From NCBI RefSeq assembly GCF_001428865.1, contig NZ_LMIV01000004.1, positions 66,061 through 130,060 of the forward strand: a stretch of 64,000 nucleotides of DNA, read 5' to 3'. A program made the translations under genes and the position numbers. The DNA comes from Sphingomonas sp. Root241 (GTDB lineage: Bacteria; Pseudomonadota; Alphaproteobacteria; Sphingomonadales; Sphingomonadaceae). Shown here one piece after another: positions 39,535-48,033 of the stretch. Under the pieces are notes generated by a model that saw only the letters and a program-made list of their open reading frames with translations, was not told where the DNA came from and searched no databases. Position 1 is the stretch's first letter. Every line of letters begins with the position of its first letter.

Positions 39535-39948
39535 GTGTCGAGAAAGCCTTCCGGATTGTTGCTGGTCGTGGCGGTTGCGCTGGTCGATGGCGAGGGTCGC
39601 GTGCTCGTGCAGCAGCGCCCGCCGGGCAAGCCGATGGCGGAGCTGTGGGAGTTCCCGGGCGGCAAGGTCGAACAGGGCGAGGTTCCGGAGGCGGCGCTGG
39701 TGCGCGAACTGGCCGAGGAGTTGGGCATCGAAATCGCGATCGAGGCGTTGGCCCCGATCGCCTTCGCCAGCGAAGCGCTGGGCGAACGGCATCTGCTATT
39801 GCTGTTGTACGTGGCGAACACTTGGCGGGGCACGCCCGAGCCGCGGCATGCGAGCGCGCTGCAATGGGTGCGTCCGGCCGAGATGCGCGCGCTGGCGATG
39901 CCGCCGGCGGACGTGCCGCTGGTCGATGCGCTGGAGCGGTTGCTCTAG
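39535..39948 (+). CDS. Nudix hydrolase, MutT-like
   Basis: 137 residues from a GTG at 39535. The complete Nudix box is present: G43, E49, R57, E58, E61, E62 and G64 (GGKVEQGEVPEAALVRELAE then ELG). Sequence PPGKPMAELWEFPGG and the C-terminal HASALQWVRPAEMRAL resemble MutT, the 8-oxo-dGTPase that prevents A:T to C:G changes. The substrate is inferred from similarity. The stop overlaps the stop of the convergent methyltransferase gene. Confidence 0.9.
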   Translation: MSRKPSGLLLVVAVALVDGEGRVLVQQRPPGKPMAELWEFPGGKVEQGEVPEAALVRELAEELGIEIAIEALAPIAFASEALGERHLLLLLYVANTWRGTPEPRHASALQWVRPAEMRALAMPPADVPLVDALERLL

Positions 39949-40793
39949 TCCGGCCGTTTCGGCTTGAGTGCGTCGGCCAGCGACGCAGTGGCGCTGCCGC
40001 GGCGGGCGGGCTTGGGTTGCGAGGGATCGGGAGCCCAGCCGGTCAGATAGACGATCTCGAAGCGTTCGGGCGTGCGGCCGTCGGGCTCGGCGCGGTCGGC
40101 GAAGGCAGCCGAGGCACGGACCAGGGTGTCGCGCGTAAGCGGTGCCGGGTTGGGCAGCAGGTTGGTCGCCGCCATGCCGCGCAGGTCGCGTAGCAAATTG
40201 GGCAAGCCGGCATAGCGCACCACCAAAGTTTCAACATCTGCGACGGGCAGCGCGAAGCCCGCGCGGGCGAGCAAGTCGCCCGCCGAGCGCACATCGATCT
40301 GCGGATGGAAACGCGCCGCGGGACGCTCGGCCTCGGCCTCCTTGACGCAGCCGCGCAGCGTCGAGAGCGTGCCGGCACCGGCGAATGCGCCGAGAAACAG
40401 TCCATCGGGACGCAGCACGCGGCGGGCGAGCGTGAGTGCGCCGGGGACATCGTTGACCTGATCGAGCACGCCGACGGACACTACCAGATCGAACGATGCA
40501 TCGGCGAAGGGCAGGCGGTCTTCGTCGCCCTGTACGCCACCGGATGCCTTGGCAAAGCCGAAGCCGGCGTCGAGGTGGGCGATGCGCGCGCCGGGAATCG
40601 CGAGATCGCCGCCGAAGCTGCCGAGATCGAGCACGTCATGGAACTCGCGCCGTACGGCGTCGAGCCGCTCCAGCAGCCCTTCGAGCATATGCTCGCGCAG
40701 AAAGGCGAAGCCGGCATAGCCCGGAGCGGCGCGATCGCGGCGACGGCGGCGCGTGGCGCGTGAGAAGATTTCGGAGGCTTGAGAATCGGACAC
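39945..40793 (-). CDS. SAM-dependent methyltransferase, BioC/NDUFAF5-like
   Basis: 282 residues from a GTG at 40793 (VSDSQASEIFSRATRRRRRDRA); a longer ATG start at 40838 would overlap the divergent comF start. The DRARRRxRRDRA-like opening is typical of NDUFAF5-type proteins. SAM-binding motif LDLGSFGGDLA, then LPFADASFDLVVSVGVLDQVND and VLRPDGLFLGAF. The C-terminal YAGLPNLLRDLRGMAATN also fits. Mitochondrial NDUFAF5 hydroxylates a complex I arginine, while BioC methylates malonyl-ACP; which applies here cannot be told. Confidence 0.85.
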   Translation of the reverse strand: MSDSQASEIFSRATRRRRRDRAAPGYAGFAFLREHMLEGLLERLDAVRREFHDVLDLGSFGGDLAIPGARIAHLDAGFGFAKASGGVQGDEDRLPFADASFDLVVSVGVLDQVNDVPGALTLARRVLRPDGLFLGAFAGAGTLSTLRGCVKEAEAERPAARFHPQIDVRSAGDLLARAGFALPVADVETLVVRYAGLPNLLRDLRGMAATNLLPNPAPLTRDTLVRASAAFADRAEPDGRTPERFEIVYLTGWAPDPSQPKPARRGSATASLADALKPKRPD

Positions 40794-40836
40794 GTGCGGC
40801 TTGTGCAGCGGCGCGGCGCCCGCGACAAGGAGCGGC

Positions 40837-41568
40837 ATGGCTGCGCTCGCTTCCCTTGCACGGCTCGCCGACCTCGCGCTGCCGCCGCGCTGCCCCGGCT
40901 GCGGCGAAGTGACCGGGGCCGATCATCGTTTCTGCGCTGCGTGCTGGGGAAGCCTGCGCTTTCTCGGGCCGCCCTGGTGTGCGAGCTGCCAATTGCCGTT
41001 CGCGTTCGATCGCGGCGAGGGCGCGCAATGTGCCGAATGCATGACCGAGCCGCCGCCGCATGACGGGGTGCGCGCGGCGGTAGCCTATGGCGATGTCGCC
41101 CGCGATGTGGCGCTCAAGCTCAAATATTCGAGGCGACTGGCCTGCGCGGAGACGATGGCACAGGCGATGGCGCGGCTGATGCCCGAGGGCGCCGACCTGC
41201 TGGTACCGGTCCCGCTCCATCGGTGGCGCATTTGGTCACGCGGGTTCAATCAGGCGGCACTGATCGCCGCGGCGCTTTCGAAGACGAGCGGAGTGCCCAT
41301 GGATGCCGCAGCGCTGCGGCGCGTGAAGGCGACGCCGGTGCTGCGCGGGCTGGGAGCGCGGGGACGTGCCAGGGCGGTGGCGGGGGCATTTGCGCTAGCC
41401 GGGGATGCGAAAGCGCGGCTGGCGGGCAGGACGGTGGTGCTGATCGACGACGTGCACACCAGCGGCGCGACCGCGGCGGCCTGCGCGCGCGTGCTCAAGC
41501 GCGGCGGCGCCGACAAAGTGATCCTTCTTTGCTGGGCGCGCGTTCTGGGAGAGGAAGCGCTGGATTGA
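40837..41568 (+). CDS. comF: ComF family protein (phosphoribosyltransferase fold)
   Basis: 243 residues from the ATG at 40837, with AAGGAG just upstream. The N-terminal double zinc finger has C19, C22, C33, C36, C48, C51, C65 and C68. The C-terminal PRTase domain carries VPVPLHRWRIWSRGFNQA and the ribose-phosphate loop VVLIDDVHTSGATAAA. In competent bacteria ComF supports DNA uptake; in others its role is unclear. Divergent from the methyltransferase gene, followed by grxC. Confidence 0.9.
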   Translation: MAALASLARLADLALPPRCPGCGEVTGADHRFCAACWGSLRFLGPPWCASCQLPFAFDRGEGAQCAECMTEPPPHDGVRAAVAYGDVARDVALKLKYSRRLACAETMAQAMARLMPEGADLLVPVPLHRWRIWSRGFNQAALIAAALSKTSGVPMDAAALRRVKATPVLRGLGARGRARAVAGAFALAGDAKARLAGRTVVLIDDVHTSGATAAACARVLKRGGADKVILLCWARVLGEEALD

Positions 41569-41602
41569 CAAGCGCGGTCGCGAACCACAATTCGAGAGAC
41601 AA

Positions 41603-41860
41603 ATGGCCAAGATCGAAATCTACACCACCGCGTTCTGCGGTTATTGCTATCGCGCCAAGGCGCTGCTCGACTCGAAGGGTGTCGAATATGAAGAGATCGA
41701 CATCAGCATGGGCGGCCCACGCCGCGCCGAGATGATCCAGCGCGCCGATGGCCGCACCAGCGTCCCGCAGATCTTCATCCAGGGCAAGCATATCGGCGGA
41801 TCGGACGATCTCGCCGCGCTCGACCGTCAAGGCGGACTGGACCCGTTGTTGGCGGCATGA
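41603..41860 (+). CDS. grxC: Glutaredoxin 3
   Basis: 85 residues. Thioredoxin-fold redox protein with active site C12-G-Y-C15 instead of the common CPYC, so its redox potential may differ. The glutathione-binding TSVPQIFIQGKHIGGSDDLAAL is intact. Its stop overlaps the start of the nitrilase-family gene by 4 bases, giving a comF-grxC-nit-DUF1178 operon that is common in this group. Confidence 0.95.
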   Translation: MAKIEIYTTAFCGYCYRAKALLDSKGVEYEEIDISMGGPRRAEMIQRADGRTSVPQIFIQGKHIGGSDDLAALDRQGGLDPLLAA

Positions 41861-42678
41861 AAGCAGCCCTGCTCCAGATGACCAGCGGGATCGATCCCGC
41901 CGCCAATGCGCGCACCCTCGTCGAGGGGGTCGAGCAGGCGAAAGCCGGCGGGGCGGCGATGTTGTTCACGCCCGAGATGTCGGGGTTGCTCGATCGCGAT
42001 CGGGATCGTGCTGCGGGATCATTGGTGCGCGAGGAGGAGGACCGGGTGCTCGTGGCGGTGCGCGAGGCGGCGGCGAAGCACGGGCTCTGGGTGCATCTGG
42101 GCAGCCTCGCGGTGCTGCGCGAAGACGGCAAGCTCGCCAATCGCGGCTTCGTGATCGACGAGACAGGCGCGATTCGCGCGCGCTACGACAAGATGCATCT
42201 GTTCGATGTCGACTTGCCGAGCGGCGAGAGCTGGCGCGAAGCGAACAGCTACGCGCCGGGCGAGCGCGCCGTGACGGTGGCCACGCCGCTGGGGGTGCTT
42301 GGGCTGGCGATCTGCTACGACCTGCGCTTCCCGGACCTGTTCCGCGCTTTGAGCGATGCGGGTGCGACCTTGCTCGCGGTGCCGGCCGCGTTCACCCGCC
42401 CGACCGGCGCGGCACATTGGCACGTGCTGCTGCGCGCCCGCGCGATCGAGGCGGCGGCGTTCGTAATCGCGGCGGCGCAGACCGGCATGCATGCCGATGG
42501 GCGCGCGACGTGGGGCCATTCGCTGGTCGCGGATCCGTGGGGCGAATTGCTGCTCGACATGGGCGAGCCGGCGGGCCTGGGCTTTGCCGAGATCGATCCG
42601 GCGCGCACCGTGGCGGCGCGCGCCCGCGTGCCGGTGCTCAAGCATCGCCGCGCGATCCCGCCGGTCGAATCGCTATGA
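41857..42678 (+). CDS. Carbon-nitrogen hydrolase, Nit-like omega-amidase
   Basis: 273 residues with the nitrilase triad E40 (LFTPEMSG), K112 (RYDKMHLFDVD) and C153 (LAICYDLRFPDLF). Closest in pattern to Nit1/Nit2, which repair deaminated glutathione or act on omega-amides. Its position after grxC fits a role in glutathione metabolism. Overlaps both neighbours by 4 bases. Confidence 0.93.
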   Translation: MKAALLQMTSGIDPAANARTLVEGVEQAKAGGAAMLFTPEMSGLLDRDRDRAAGSLVREEEDRVLVAVREAAAKHGLWVHLGSLAVLREDGKLANRGFVIDETGAIRARYDKMHLFDVDLPSGESWREANSYAPGERAVTVATPLGVLGLAICYDLRFPDLFRALSDAGATLLAVPAAFTRPTGAAHWHVLLRARAIEAAAFVIAAAQTGMHADGRATWGHSLVADPWGELLLDMGEPAGLGFAEIDPARTVAARARVPVLKHRRAIPPVESL

Positions 42679-43133
42679 TCGTCTTCGATCTCAAATGCAG
42701 TGGCGGGCACGTTTTCGAGGCCTGGTTCGGATCGAGCGCGGCGTGGGAAGAGCAGCGCGCCGCCGGTTTGGTCGCGTGCCCGATCTGCGGCAACGGCGAA
42801 GTCGCCAAGGCCGTGATGGCGCCCAATGTCGGCGCCAAGGGCAATAGCCGGACGGCTGCCCCCGCCACGGCCCCGTCGGGCGAGGCTCCACCGCCGGAGG
42901 TGGTGAAGGCCGCGATGGAGATGATCGCCTCCGCACAGACGAAGATGCTCGAAACCTCGCAATGGGTGGGCACCGCCTTCACCGACAAGGCGCGCGCGAT
43001 GCATCTCGGCGATGAGCCGGCGGCGCAGATCCACGGCCAGGCCACGCCCGAACAGGCGCAGGAACTGGTTGAGGAAGGCGTGCCCGTGGCGCCGTTGCTC
43101 GTCCCCGTGGTGCCGCCCGAGCGCTGCAATTGA
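42675..43133 (+). CDS. DUF1178 protein with zinc-ribbon-like start
   Basis: 152 residues from the ATG at 42675. MIVFDLKCSGGHVFEAWFGS and LVACPICGNGEVAKAVMAPNV form a CxxxH-CxxC metal-binding start typical of DUF1178, and the C-terminus GQATPEQAQELVEEGVPVAP is also family-like. Function unknown. Last gene of the grxC operon, 34 bases before the tRNA gene. Confidence 0.9.
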   Translation: MIVFDLKCSGGHVFEAWFGSSAAWEEQRAAGLVACPICGNGEVAKAVMAPNVGAKGNSRTAAPATAPSGEAPPPEVVKAAMEMIASAQTKMLETSQWVGTAFTDKARAMHLGDEPAAQIHGQATPEQAQELVEEGVPVAPLLVPVVPPERCN

Positions 43134-43167
43134 TTCCTGTCGCGGCGCTGGCTACCAGCGGCGGCGT

Positions 43168-43244
43168 GGCCCGGTAGCTCAGCAGGATAGAGCAAGCGAT
43201 TCCTAATCGAGAGGTCGGAGGTTCGAATCCTCTCCGGGTCACCA
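43168..43244 (+). tRNA. tRNA-Arg (anticodon CCU)
   Basis: 77 bases including an encoded CCA. Acceptor GGCCCGG pairs with CCGGGTC (one G-U), D-stem GCTC/GAGC, anticodon loop TTCCTAA with CCU at 34-36, T-arm GGAGG-TTCGAAT-CCTCT. The anticodon stem AGCGA/TCGAG pairs at only three positions: 27-43 is A-G and 28-42 is G-A. It decodes AGG. The gene looks functional apart from the weak upper anticodon stem. Confidence 0.9.
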
Positions 43245-43326
43245 CTCTCCTCACATAGCGCACCGATGCGCTCCCAGACCGGTTGGCCTAGCCTTCCGTC
43301 AGTCCAGATTCCGCTCCAGCGATTGG

Positions 43327-43350
43327 CTGTTTCCCCGGCCTCGGAAACAG
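43327..43350. terminator. Hairpin upstream of the mannan locus
   Basis: CTGTTTCC pairs with GGAAACAG over 8 bases. It may end transcription from the tRNA region before the GH92 gene. No T-run follows. Confidence 0.4.
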
Positions 43351-43370
43351 TGCGCCGACTCGTTTCGAAA

Positions 43371-43386
43371 CCAATTGACAAAATGG
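43371..43386. promoter_or_regulatory. CCAATTGACAAA motif, copy 1, before first GH92 gene
   Basis: CCAATTGACAAAATGG is an imperfect dyad in an AT-rich promoter-like stretch about 105 bases before the GH92 start. The same 12 bases CCAATTGACAAA recur at 47911-47922 before the TonB receptor gene. TTGACA inside could be a -35 box. A shared operator for the locus regulator is likely. Confidence 0.5.
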
Positions 43387-43490
43387 TTTATTTAATCGCA
43401 TTTTGATCGGGACGACGATGGCGGGCCCGAAAGGGACTCGCTGCGGATGGAGCGGGCACGCAGAGGCCCACATGGAGGAGGCCTCGGGGA

Positions 43491-45866
43491 ATGCTGGCAG
43501 TTGTGCGCTCATTTGGGTCTCGCAGCCTTCGCTCGGCTGGTGCCGGACTCCTGCTGGCCACGGCGTGCGGCTTCGCATTGGGTGGCGCGGTCCACGCCCA
43601 GAGCGATCGTCAGGCGCGCGAGCCGGTCGACGAGGCCAATCCGCTGGTCGGCACCGCGCCGCTCGACAGACCCGAGCTGATCGGCAACGCGCCGCCCGCG
43701 GGCGAGCCGCTTTATTCGGGGCTCACGTCGCCCGGGGCGCGGTTGCCGCACAGCGCGGTCGAGGCGGCGCCGGTCAATTCCAATGTCGAGCTGAGCTATC
43801 TCTGGGGTGTCGCGACGCCCTATTATTACACCAGCCCGACGATGATCGGCTTCACCGGCGGTGGCGGCCCGACTTATGGCGCGCGGGCGACGCCGATGCT
43901 GATGCCCGTGGTCGGCGACTGGACGGTGCCGCCGGTCTACAGCCAGGCATATTACGACAAGACGCGCGAGACCGCGGCGCCGGGTTATTATTCGGTCTTT
44001 CTCGACAGCTTCAAGACGACGGTCGAACTCACCGCGACGCAGGCGACTGCGCTGATGCGCTTCACCTTCCCGGCAACCGAGCGCGCGCACGTGATCCTCA
44101 ACCTGCAGGGTCGCGGGGGCACTGTCGAGATCGTCGGGGACCGGACGGTGCGCGGCGTCGTCGCCACGCACAACGACAACGAGGCGCGCGACGGGCGCTA
44201 TTTCGTCGCGGAGTTCTCGAAACCGTTCAAGAGCTTTGGCACCTTCCGCAAGTCGCCGGGCAACCAGCGTGGCTATGGCATCGGCGACAAGGACGTCCTG
44301 CCCGGCGCGCGGACGATCGAGGGCGGCTTTGCGGGCTCCTATCTCGACTTCACCACGCGGCGAGGCGAGGCCGTGCTGGTCAAGATCGCGCATGGCGCCA
44401 GCTACGAAGCGGCCGAGCAGCGGCTGCGCACCGAGAGTCCCGGCTGGGATTTCGACGGCGTGCACGGCAAGGCGCGGGCCGAATGGGCGAAGCTGCTCAA
44501 TCGGGTGCAGGTGACCGGCGGGACGCCGAAGCAGCGGATGCTGTTCTATTCGACCCTGTTCCAGTCCTTCGCCAGCCCGCGGCTGGTGGCGCGCAAGGGC
44601 GAACAGTTCACCGATACGAAGGGCAAGACCCAGACCGTCGCCTATGACCGCTACGGGCCGGTGCCGTTCTGGGATACCGGGCGCAACCAGATCGTGCTGC
44701 TCGAGCTGATGGAGCCCGAAGTGGTGCGCGACATCATGCAGTCCGAGCTCGACATGGCGCGCGAGCGGGGGTTCATGAACACCTCGTTCCACGGCGACAA
44801 TGCCGTGTTCCTCTATCTCGGCGCGATGCGGCGCGGGATTCCGTTCGATTATGCCGCGGCGTACGAATTCCTCCGCAGGAACGCGACCGACCCGAAGGGC
44901 CCGCGCGACTTCCTCGCCGAGTATGACAAGCAGGGCTGGATCTCGGACGAGATCCCCGCGGGCAATCCCAGTCCGCCTTATGCCGGCGGCAAGGCGGGGG
45001 CGGCCAAGACGCTCGAATATGCGTGGGACGATCACGCGATGGCCGAAATGGCCGGGCGGCTGGGCAAAAGCGACGATGCACGGCTGTTCCGCAAGCGAGC
45101 GGCCAATTGGCGCAATGTCTTCGACCGCTCGATCGGTTTCGTCCGCGGGCGCACCGCCGACGGCAAGTGGATCGCGCCGTTCGATCCGGCCGAGCCCTAT
45201 TACAACTTCATGATGAAGGAGGCGTCGGGCTGGTCGACGCTCTGGCTGGTGCCGCACGACGTGCAGGGGCTGATCGATGCGCTGGGCGGCCGCGCCGGCT
45301 TCAATGCCAAGCTCGATGAATTCTTCACCAAGCCGTACAATCCCAAGGGCATCTGCCGCGACTGCACCGGCATGATCGGTCAGTACGTCCATGGCAACCA
45401 GCCGGACCAACAGGCGCCGTTCCTCTATGCGTGGAGCGGCCAGCCGTGGAAGACGCAGGAACTGACCCGGCGCATCCTGAGTGATCTCTATGGCAGCGAT
45501 GAAAGCGGCTATGGCTATCCCGGGATGGACGATCAGGGCGCGACTTCGTCCTGGTACGCGATGGCGGCGATGGGTTTCTATCCGGTAGATCCGTCGAGCG
45601 ACGAATACATCATCGGCAGCCCGATCTTCGACCGATCGATGCTCCGGATGGGCAACGGCAAGGCGCTCGAGATCGTCGCGCGCAACAATTCGGCGACGAA
45701 CCTCTACATCCAGTCGGCAACGCTGAATGGCCGGCCGTGGAGCAAGCCGTGGTTCCGCCATTCCGATATCGCCGACGGCGCCAAGCTGGTGCTGACCATG
45801 GGGCCGAAGCCGAGCAATTGGGGCAGCGCGCCCGGCGACGCACCGCCTTCGATGTCGCGGCACTGA
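43491..45866 (+). CDS. GH92 family alpha-mannosidase 1 (divergent member)
   Basis: 791 residues with a signal peptide (about residues 1-35, LLLATACGFALGGAVHAQ). GH92 enzymes are calcium-dependent inverting exo-alpha-mannosidases. The beta-sandwich domain spans about 60-290, the helical barrel 300-790. Family signatures: MLFYSTLFQSFASPR, MNTSFHGDNAVFLYLG, VHGNQPDQQAPFLYAW, GMDDQGATSSWYAMAAMGFY and IIGSPIFDRSMLRM. The opening ELIGNAPPAGEPLYSGLTSP differs from the other two GH92 proteins, suggesting another linkage specificity. Starts the locus, followed 11 bases later by the GH2 gene. Confidence 0.88.
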   Translation: MLAVVRSFGSRSLRSAGAGLLLATACGFALGGAVHAQSDRQAREPVDEANPLVGTAPLDRPELIGNAPPAGEPLYSGLTSPGARLPHSAVEAAPVNSNVELSYLWGVATPYYYTSPTMIGFTGGGGPTYGARATPMLMPVVGDWTVPPVYSQAYYDKTRETAAPGYYSVFLDSFKTTVELTATQATALMRFTFPATERAHVILNLQGRGGTVEIVGDRTVRGVVATHNDNEARDGRYFVAEFSKPFKSFGTFRKSPGNQRGYGIGDKDVLPGARTIEGGFAGSYLDFTTRRGEAVLVKIAHGASYEAAEQRLRTESPGWDFDGVHGKARAEWAKLLNRVQVTGGTPKQRMLFYSTLFQSFASPRLVARKGEQFTDTKGKTQTVAYDRYGPVPFWDTGRNQIVLLELMEPEVVRDIMQSELDMARERGFMNTSFHGDNAVFLYLGAMRRGIPFDYAAAYEFLRRNATDPKGPRDFLAEYDKQGWISDEIPAGNPSPPYAGGKAGAAKTLEYAWDDHAMAEMAGRLGKSDDARLFRKRAANWRNVFDRSIGFVRGRTADGKWIAPFDPAEPYYNFMMKEASGWSTLWLVPHDVQGLIDALGGRAGFNAKLDEFFTKPYNPKGICRDCTGMIGQYVHGNQPDQQAPFLYAWSGQPWKTQELTRRILSDLYGSDESGYGYPGMDDQGATSSWYAMAAMGFYPVDPSSDEYIIGSPIFDRSMLRMGNGKALEIVARNNSATNLYIQSATLNGRPWSKPWFRHSDIADGAKLVLTMGPKPSNWGSAPGDAPPSMSRH

Positions 45867-45877
45867 GGGAGAGAGAC

Positions 45878-47836
45878 ATGCGATTGTTGACCCTCGCTTC
45901 GGTGCTGGCGCTGCTTCCCGCGACGGCACTCGCCCAGCAGGCGTCGCGCGACGACGCCGTCTATACCGGCGCGATCAGCACGCGCTGGGGCAAGGCAGTG
46001 ACGCCCGAGAACGCCTGGCGCAGCTATCCGCGGCCGCAGCTCCAGCGCGATGCGTGGCAGAATCTCAACGGCCTGTGGGATTATGCGATCGCCAAGGCCG
46101 GCACGCCGCAGCCGCAGGCGATGGACGGCAAGATCCTCGTGCCGTTCCCGGTGGAATCCCGCCTGTCCGGCGTAGCGCGTCGCGTGCTGCCCGAGGATCG
46201 GATCTGGTATCGCCGCCAGTTCACCGTGCCTGCCGACTGGGCCGGACAGAACGTCATGCTCAATTTCGGCGCGGTCGATTATTCGGCGATCGTCTGGGTC
46301 AACGGCGCACCGGTCGGCGCGCACAAGGGCGGATCGGACAGTTTCGGCTTCGACATCACCGCCGCGCTCAAGCCGGGCACGAACGAAATCCTGGTGCAGG
46401 TTACCGATCCGACCAGCGCCGGCAGCCAGCCGCGCGGCAAGCAGATCCTGAACCCCGAAGGCATCTGGTACACGGCGTCGAGCGGCATCTGGCAGACGGT
46501 GTGGCTCGAGCCGGTGCCCAGGCTCCACATCGCCGATGTCCGCGCGACGCCGAACATCGACACCGGCAAGGTCGAAGTCGATGTCGCGCTGAGCGCCTGG
46601 GCTAGCGACACCGACGCGGTGCGCCTCAGCGTCAAATCGGGCGGCAAGACGATCGCCTCAACGATCCTGCGCGCCAACCGCCACGCCAGCATCGCGATCC
46701 CGAACGCGCATCTGTGGTCGCCCGAGGATCCGTTCCTCTACGATCTCGTCGCCGAGCTGGTGACAGTGAAGGATCCCTGGGCCGGCAAGCCCGAGCGCGA
46801 TCGTGCGGCGTATGACGCGCGCTTCACCCGCGGCGAGGCCGATACCTATGCCGCGGCACAGGTGACCGGAGCCCCGCGCGATCGGGTGAAGGCCTATTTC
46901 GCGATGCGCAAGATCTCGGTGGGGCCGGGGACGGTAACCGGCCAGCCGATGCTGCTGCTCAACAACAAGCCCTATTTCCAGAACGGCACGCTCGATCAGG
47001 GCTGGTGGCCCGACGGCCTGCTCACGCCGCCCTCCGAAGCGGCGATGCGCTACGATCTCGAATTCCTGAAGAAAGCCGGATTCAACATGGTCCGGAAGCA
47101 CATCAAGGTCGAGCCGGCGCGCTATTATTACGACGCCGATCACATGGGCATGCTGATCTGGCAGGACATGCCCTCGGGCGGCGGCGAGGACCAGTTCCTC
47201 GCAGGCACCAGCCAGAGCCAGGCAGTGCTCTCCTCCGACATGATGAGCGATCAGCAGGCCGAGCTTTCGCAGATGATCGGCGACCTGCGCGCCTTCCCCT
47301 CGATCGTGACCTGGGTGGTCAACAACGAGGGCTGGGGCCAGTATGATTCCGCCACGCTGGCGCGGCTGGTGAAGGGCATGGACCCGAGCCGGCTGGTCAA
47401 TGCCGACAGCGGCTGGCTCGACGTCGCGCCCAGCGCATCGGATATGTTCGACATCCACACCTATGAGGACGTGCCCAAGGTACCGACCCGCCAGGCCGAT
47501 CGCGCGATCGTGATCGGCGAATATGGCGGGGTCGGCTGGCCGATCGAGGGCCATTTGTGGCGCAACGACAAGCGCTGGAGCTATCAGGTCACGACCGACG
47601 CCAAGGACTATCTCGCGCGCTATCGGCGCAAGTTCGAAGAGATCGTCCGCCAGGCCAAGGTCCATGGCCTCAGCGCGTCGGTCTATACCCAGACCACCGA
47701 TGTCGAGGGCGAGATCAACGGCCTGCTGACCTATGACCGCGAGGTCGCCAAGGCGCCGGCCGAGGCATTCGCCCGCATGGCCAAGCCGCTTTGGGAGGCG
47801 GAGTCCAAGCCCGCCGCGGTACCTGCAACACCCTAG
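45878..47836 (+). CDS. GH2 family glycoside hydrolase
   Basis: 652 residues from the ATG at 45878 (GAGGGAGAGAG upstream), with signal peptide MRLLTLASVLALLPATALAQ. Jelly-roll domain WQNLNGLWDYAI and YRRQFTVPADWAG, immunoglobulin-like domain, then the barrel with acid/base E484 (VVNNEGWGQ) and nucleophile E548 (VIGEYGGVG). GH2 covers beta-galactosidase, beta-mannosidase and others; the locus favours beta-mannosidase or beta-galactosidase but the sequence alone does not decide. An insert around residues 295-330 (DPWAGKPERDRAAYDARFTR) is unusual. Coupled to the first GH92 gene. Confidence 0.9.
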   Translation: MRLLTLASVLALLPATALAQQASRDDAVYTGAISTRWGKAVTPENAWRSYPRPQLQRDAWQNLNGLWDYAIAKAGTPQPQAMDGKILVPFPVESRLSGVARRVLPEDRIWYRRQFTVPADWAGQNVMLNFGAVDYSAIVWVNGAPVGAHKGGSDSFGFDITAALKPGTNEILVQVTDPTSAGSQPRGKQILNPEGIWYTASSGIWQTVWLEPVPRLHIADVRATPNIDTGKVEVDVALSAWASDTDAVRLSVKSGGKTIASTILRANRHASIAIPNAHLWSPEDPFLYDLVAELVTVKDPWAGKPERDRAAYDARFTRGEADTYAAAQVTGAPRDRVKAYFAMRKISVGPGTVTGQPMLLLNNKPYFQNGTLDQGWWPDGLLTPPSEAAMRYDLEFLKKAGFNMVRKHIKVEPARYYYDADHMGMLIWQDMPSGGGEDQFLAGTSQSQAVLSSDMMSDQQAELSQMIGDLRAFPSIVTWVVNNEGWGQYDSATLARLVKGMDPSRLVNADSGWLDVAPSASDMFDIHTYEDVPKVPTRQADRAIVIGEYGGVGWPIEGHLWRNDKRWSYQVTTDAKDYLARYRRKFEEIVRQAKVHGLSASVYTQTTDVEGEINGLLTYDREVAKAPAEAFARMAKPLWEAESKPAAVPATP

Positions 47837-47910
47837 TTACCAAGCATAATCCTGCTCAAGCGGCGATCTCTCCAACGGATCGTCGGGGGGCGGACACATA
47901 TCAACTCGAT

Positions 47911-47925
47911 CCAATTGACAAATTG
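47911..47925. promoter_or_regulatory. CCAATTGACAAA motif, copy 2, before TonB receptor gene
   Basis: CCAATTGACAAATTG contains the perfect dyad CAATT-GACA-AATTG, about 110 bases before the receptor start, in an AT-rich stretch. Twelve bases are shared with 43371-43382. Candidate operator for the ROK repressor of this locus. Confidence 0.5.
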
Positions 47926-48033
47926 CTTTTAATATTCAGGATACGCACCGAGCGCGAAGGCCGAAGGCCGGCGCGGGGACACACACAAGAGGCCGGAGGC
48001 GAGAACGTCGCGGCGAACTGGGAGGAGAGTAAA

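Noticed and set aside
43509..45929. 806-codon open frame opposite the first GH92 gene
   Set aside because: Antisense shadow; the GH92 signatures on the other strand are unambiguous.
47791..48033. Extending the TonB receptor start upstream to 47791
   Set aside because: The upstream frame overlaps the GH2 gene and has no signal peptide; the ATG at 48034 has a strong ribosome site and is followed by a proper signal sequence.
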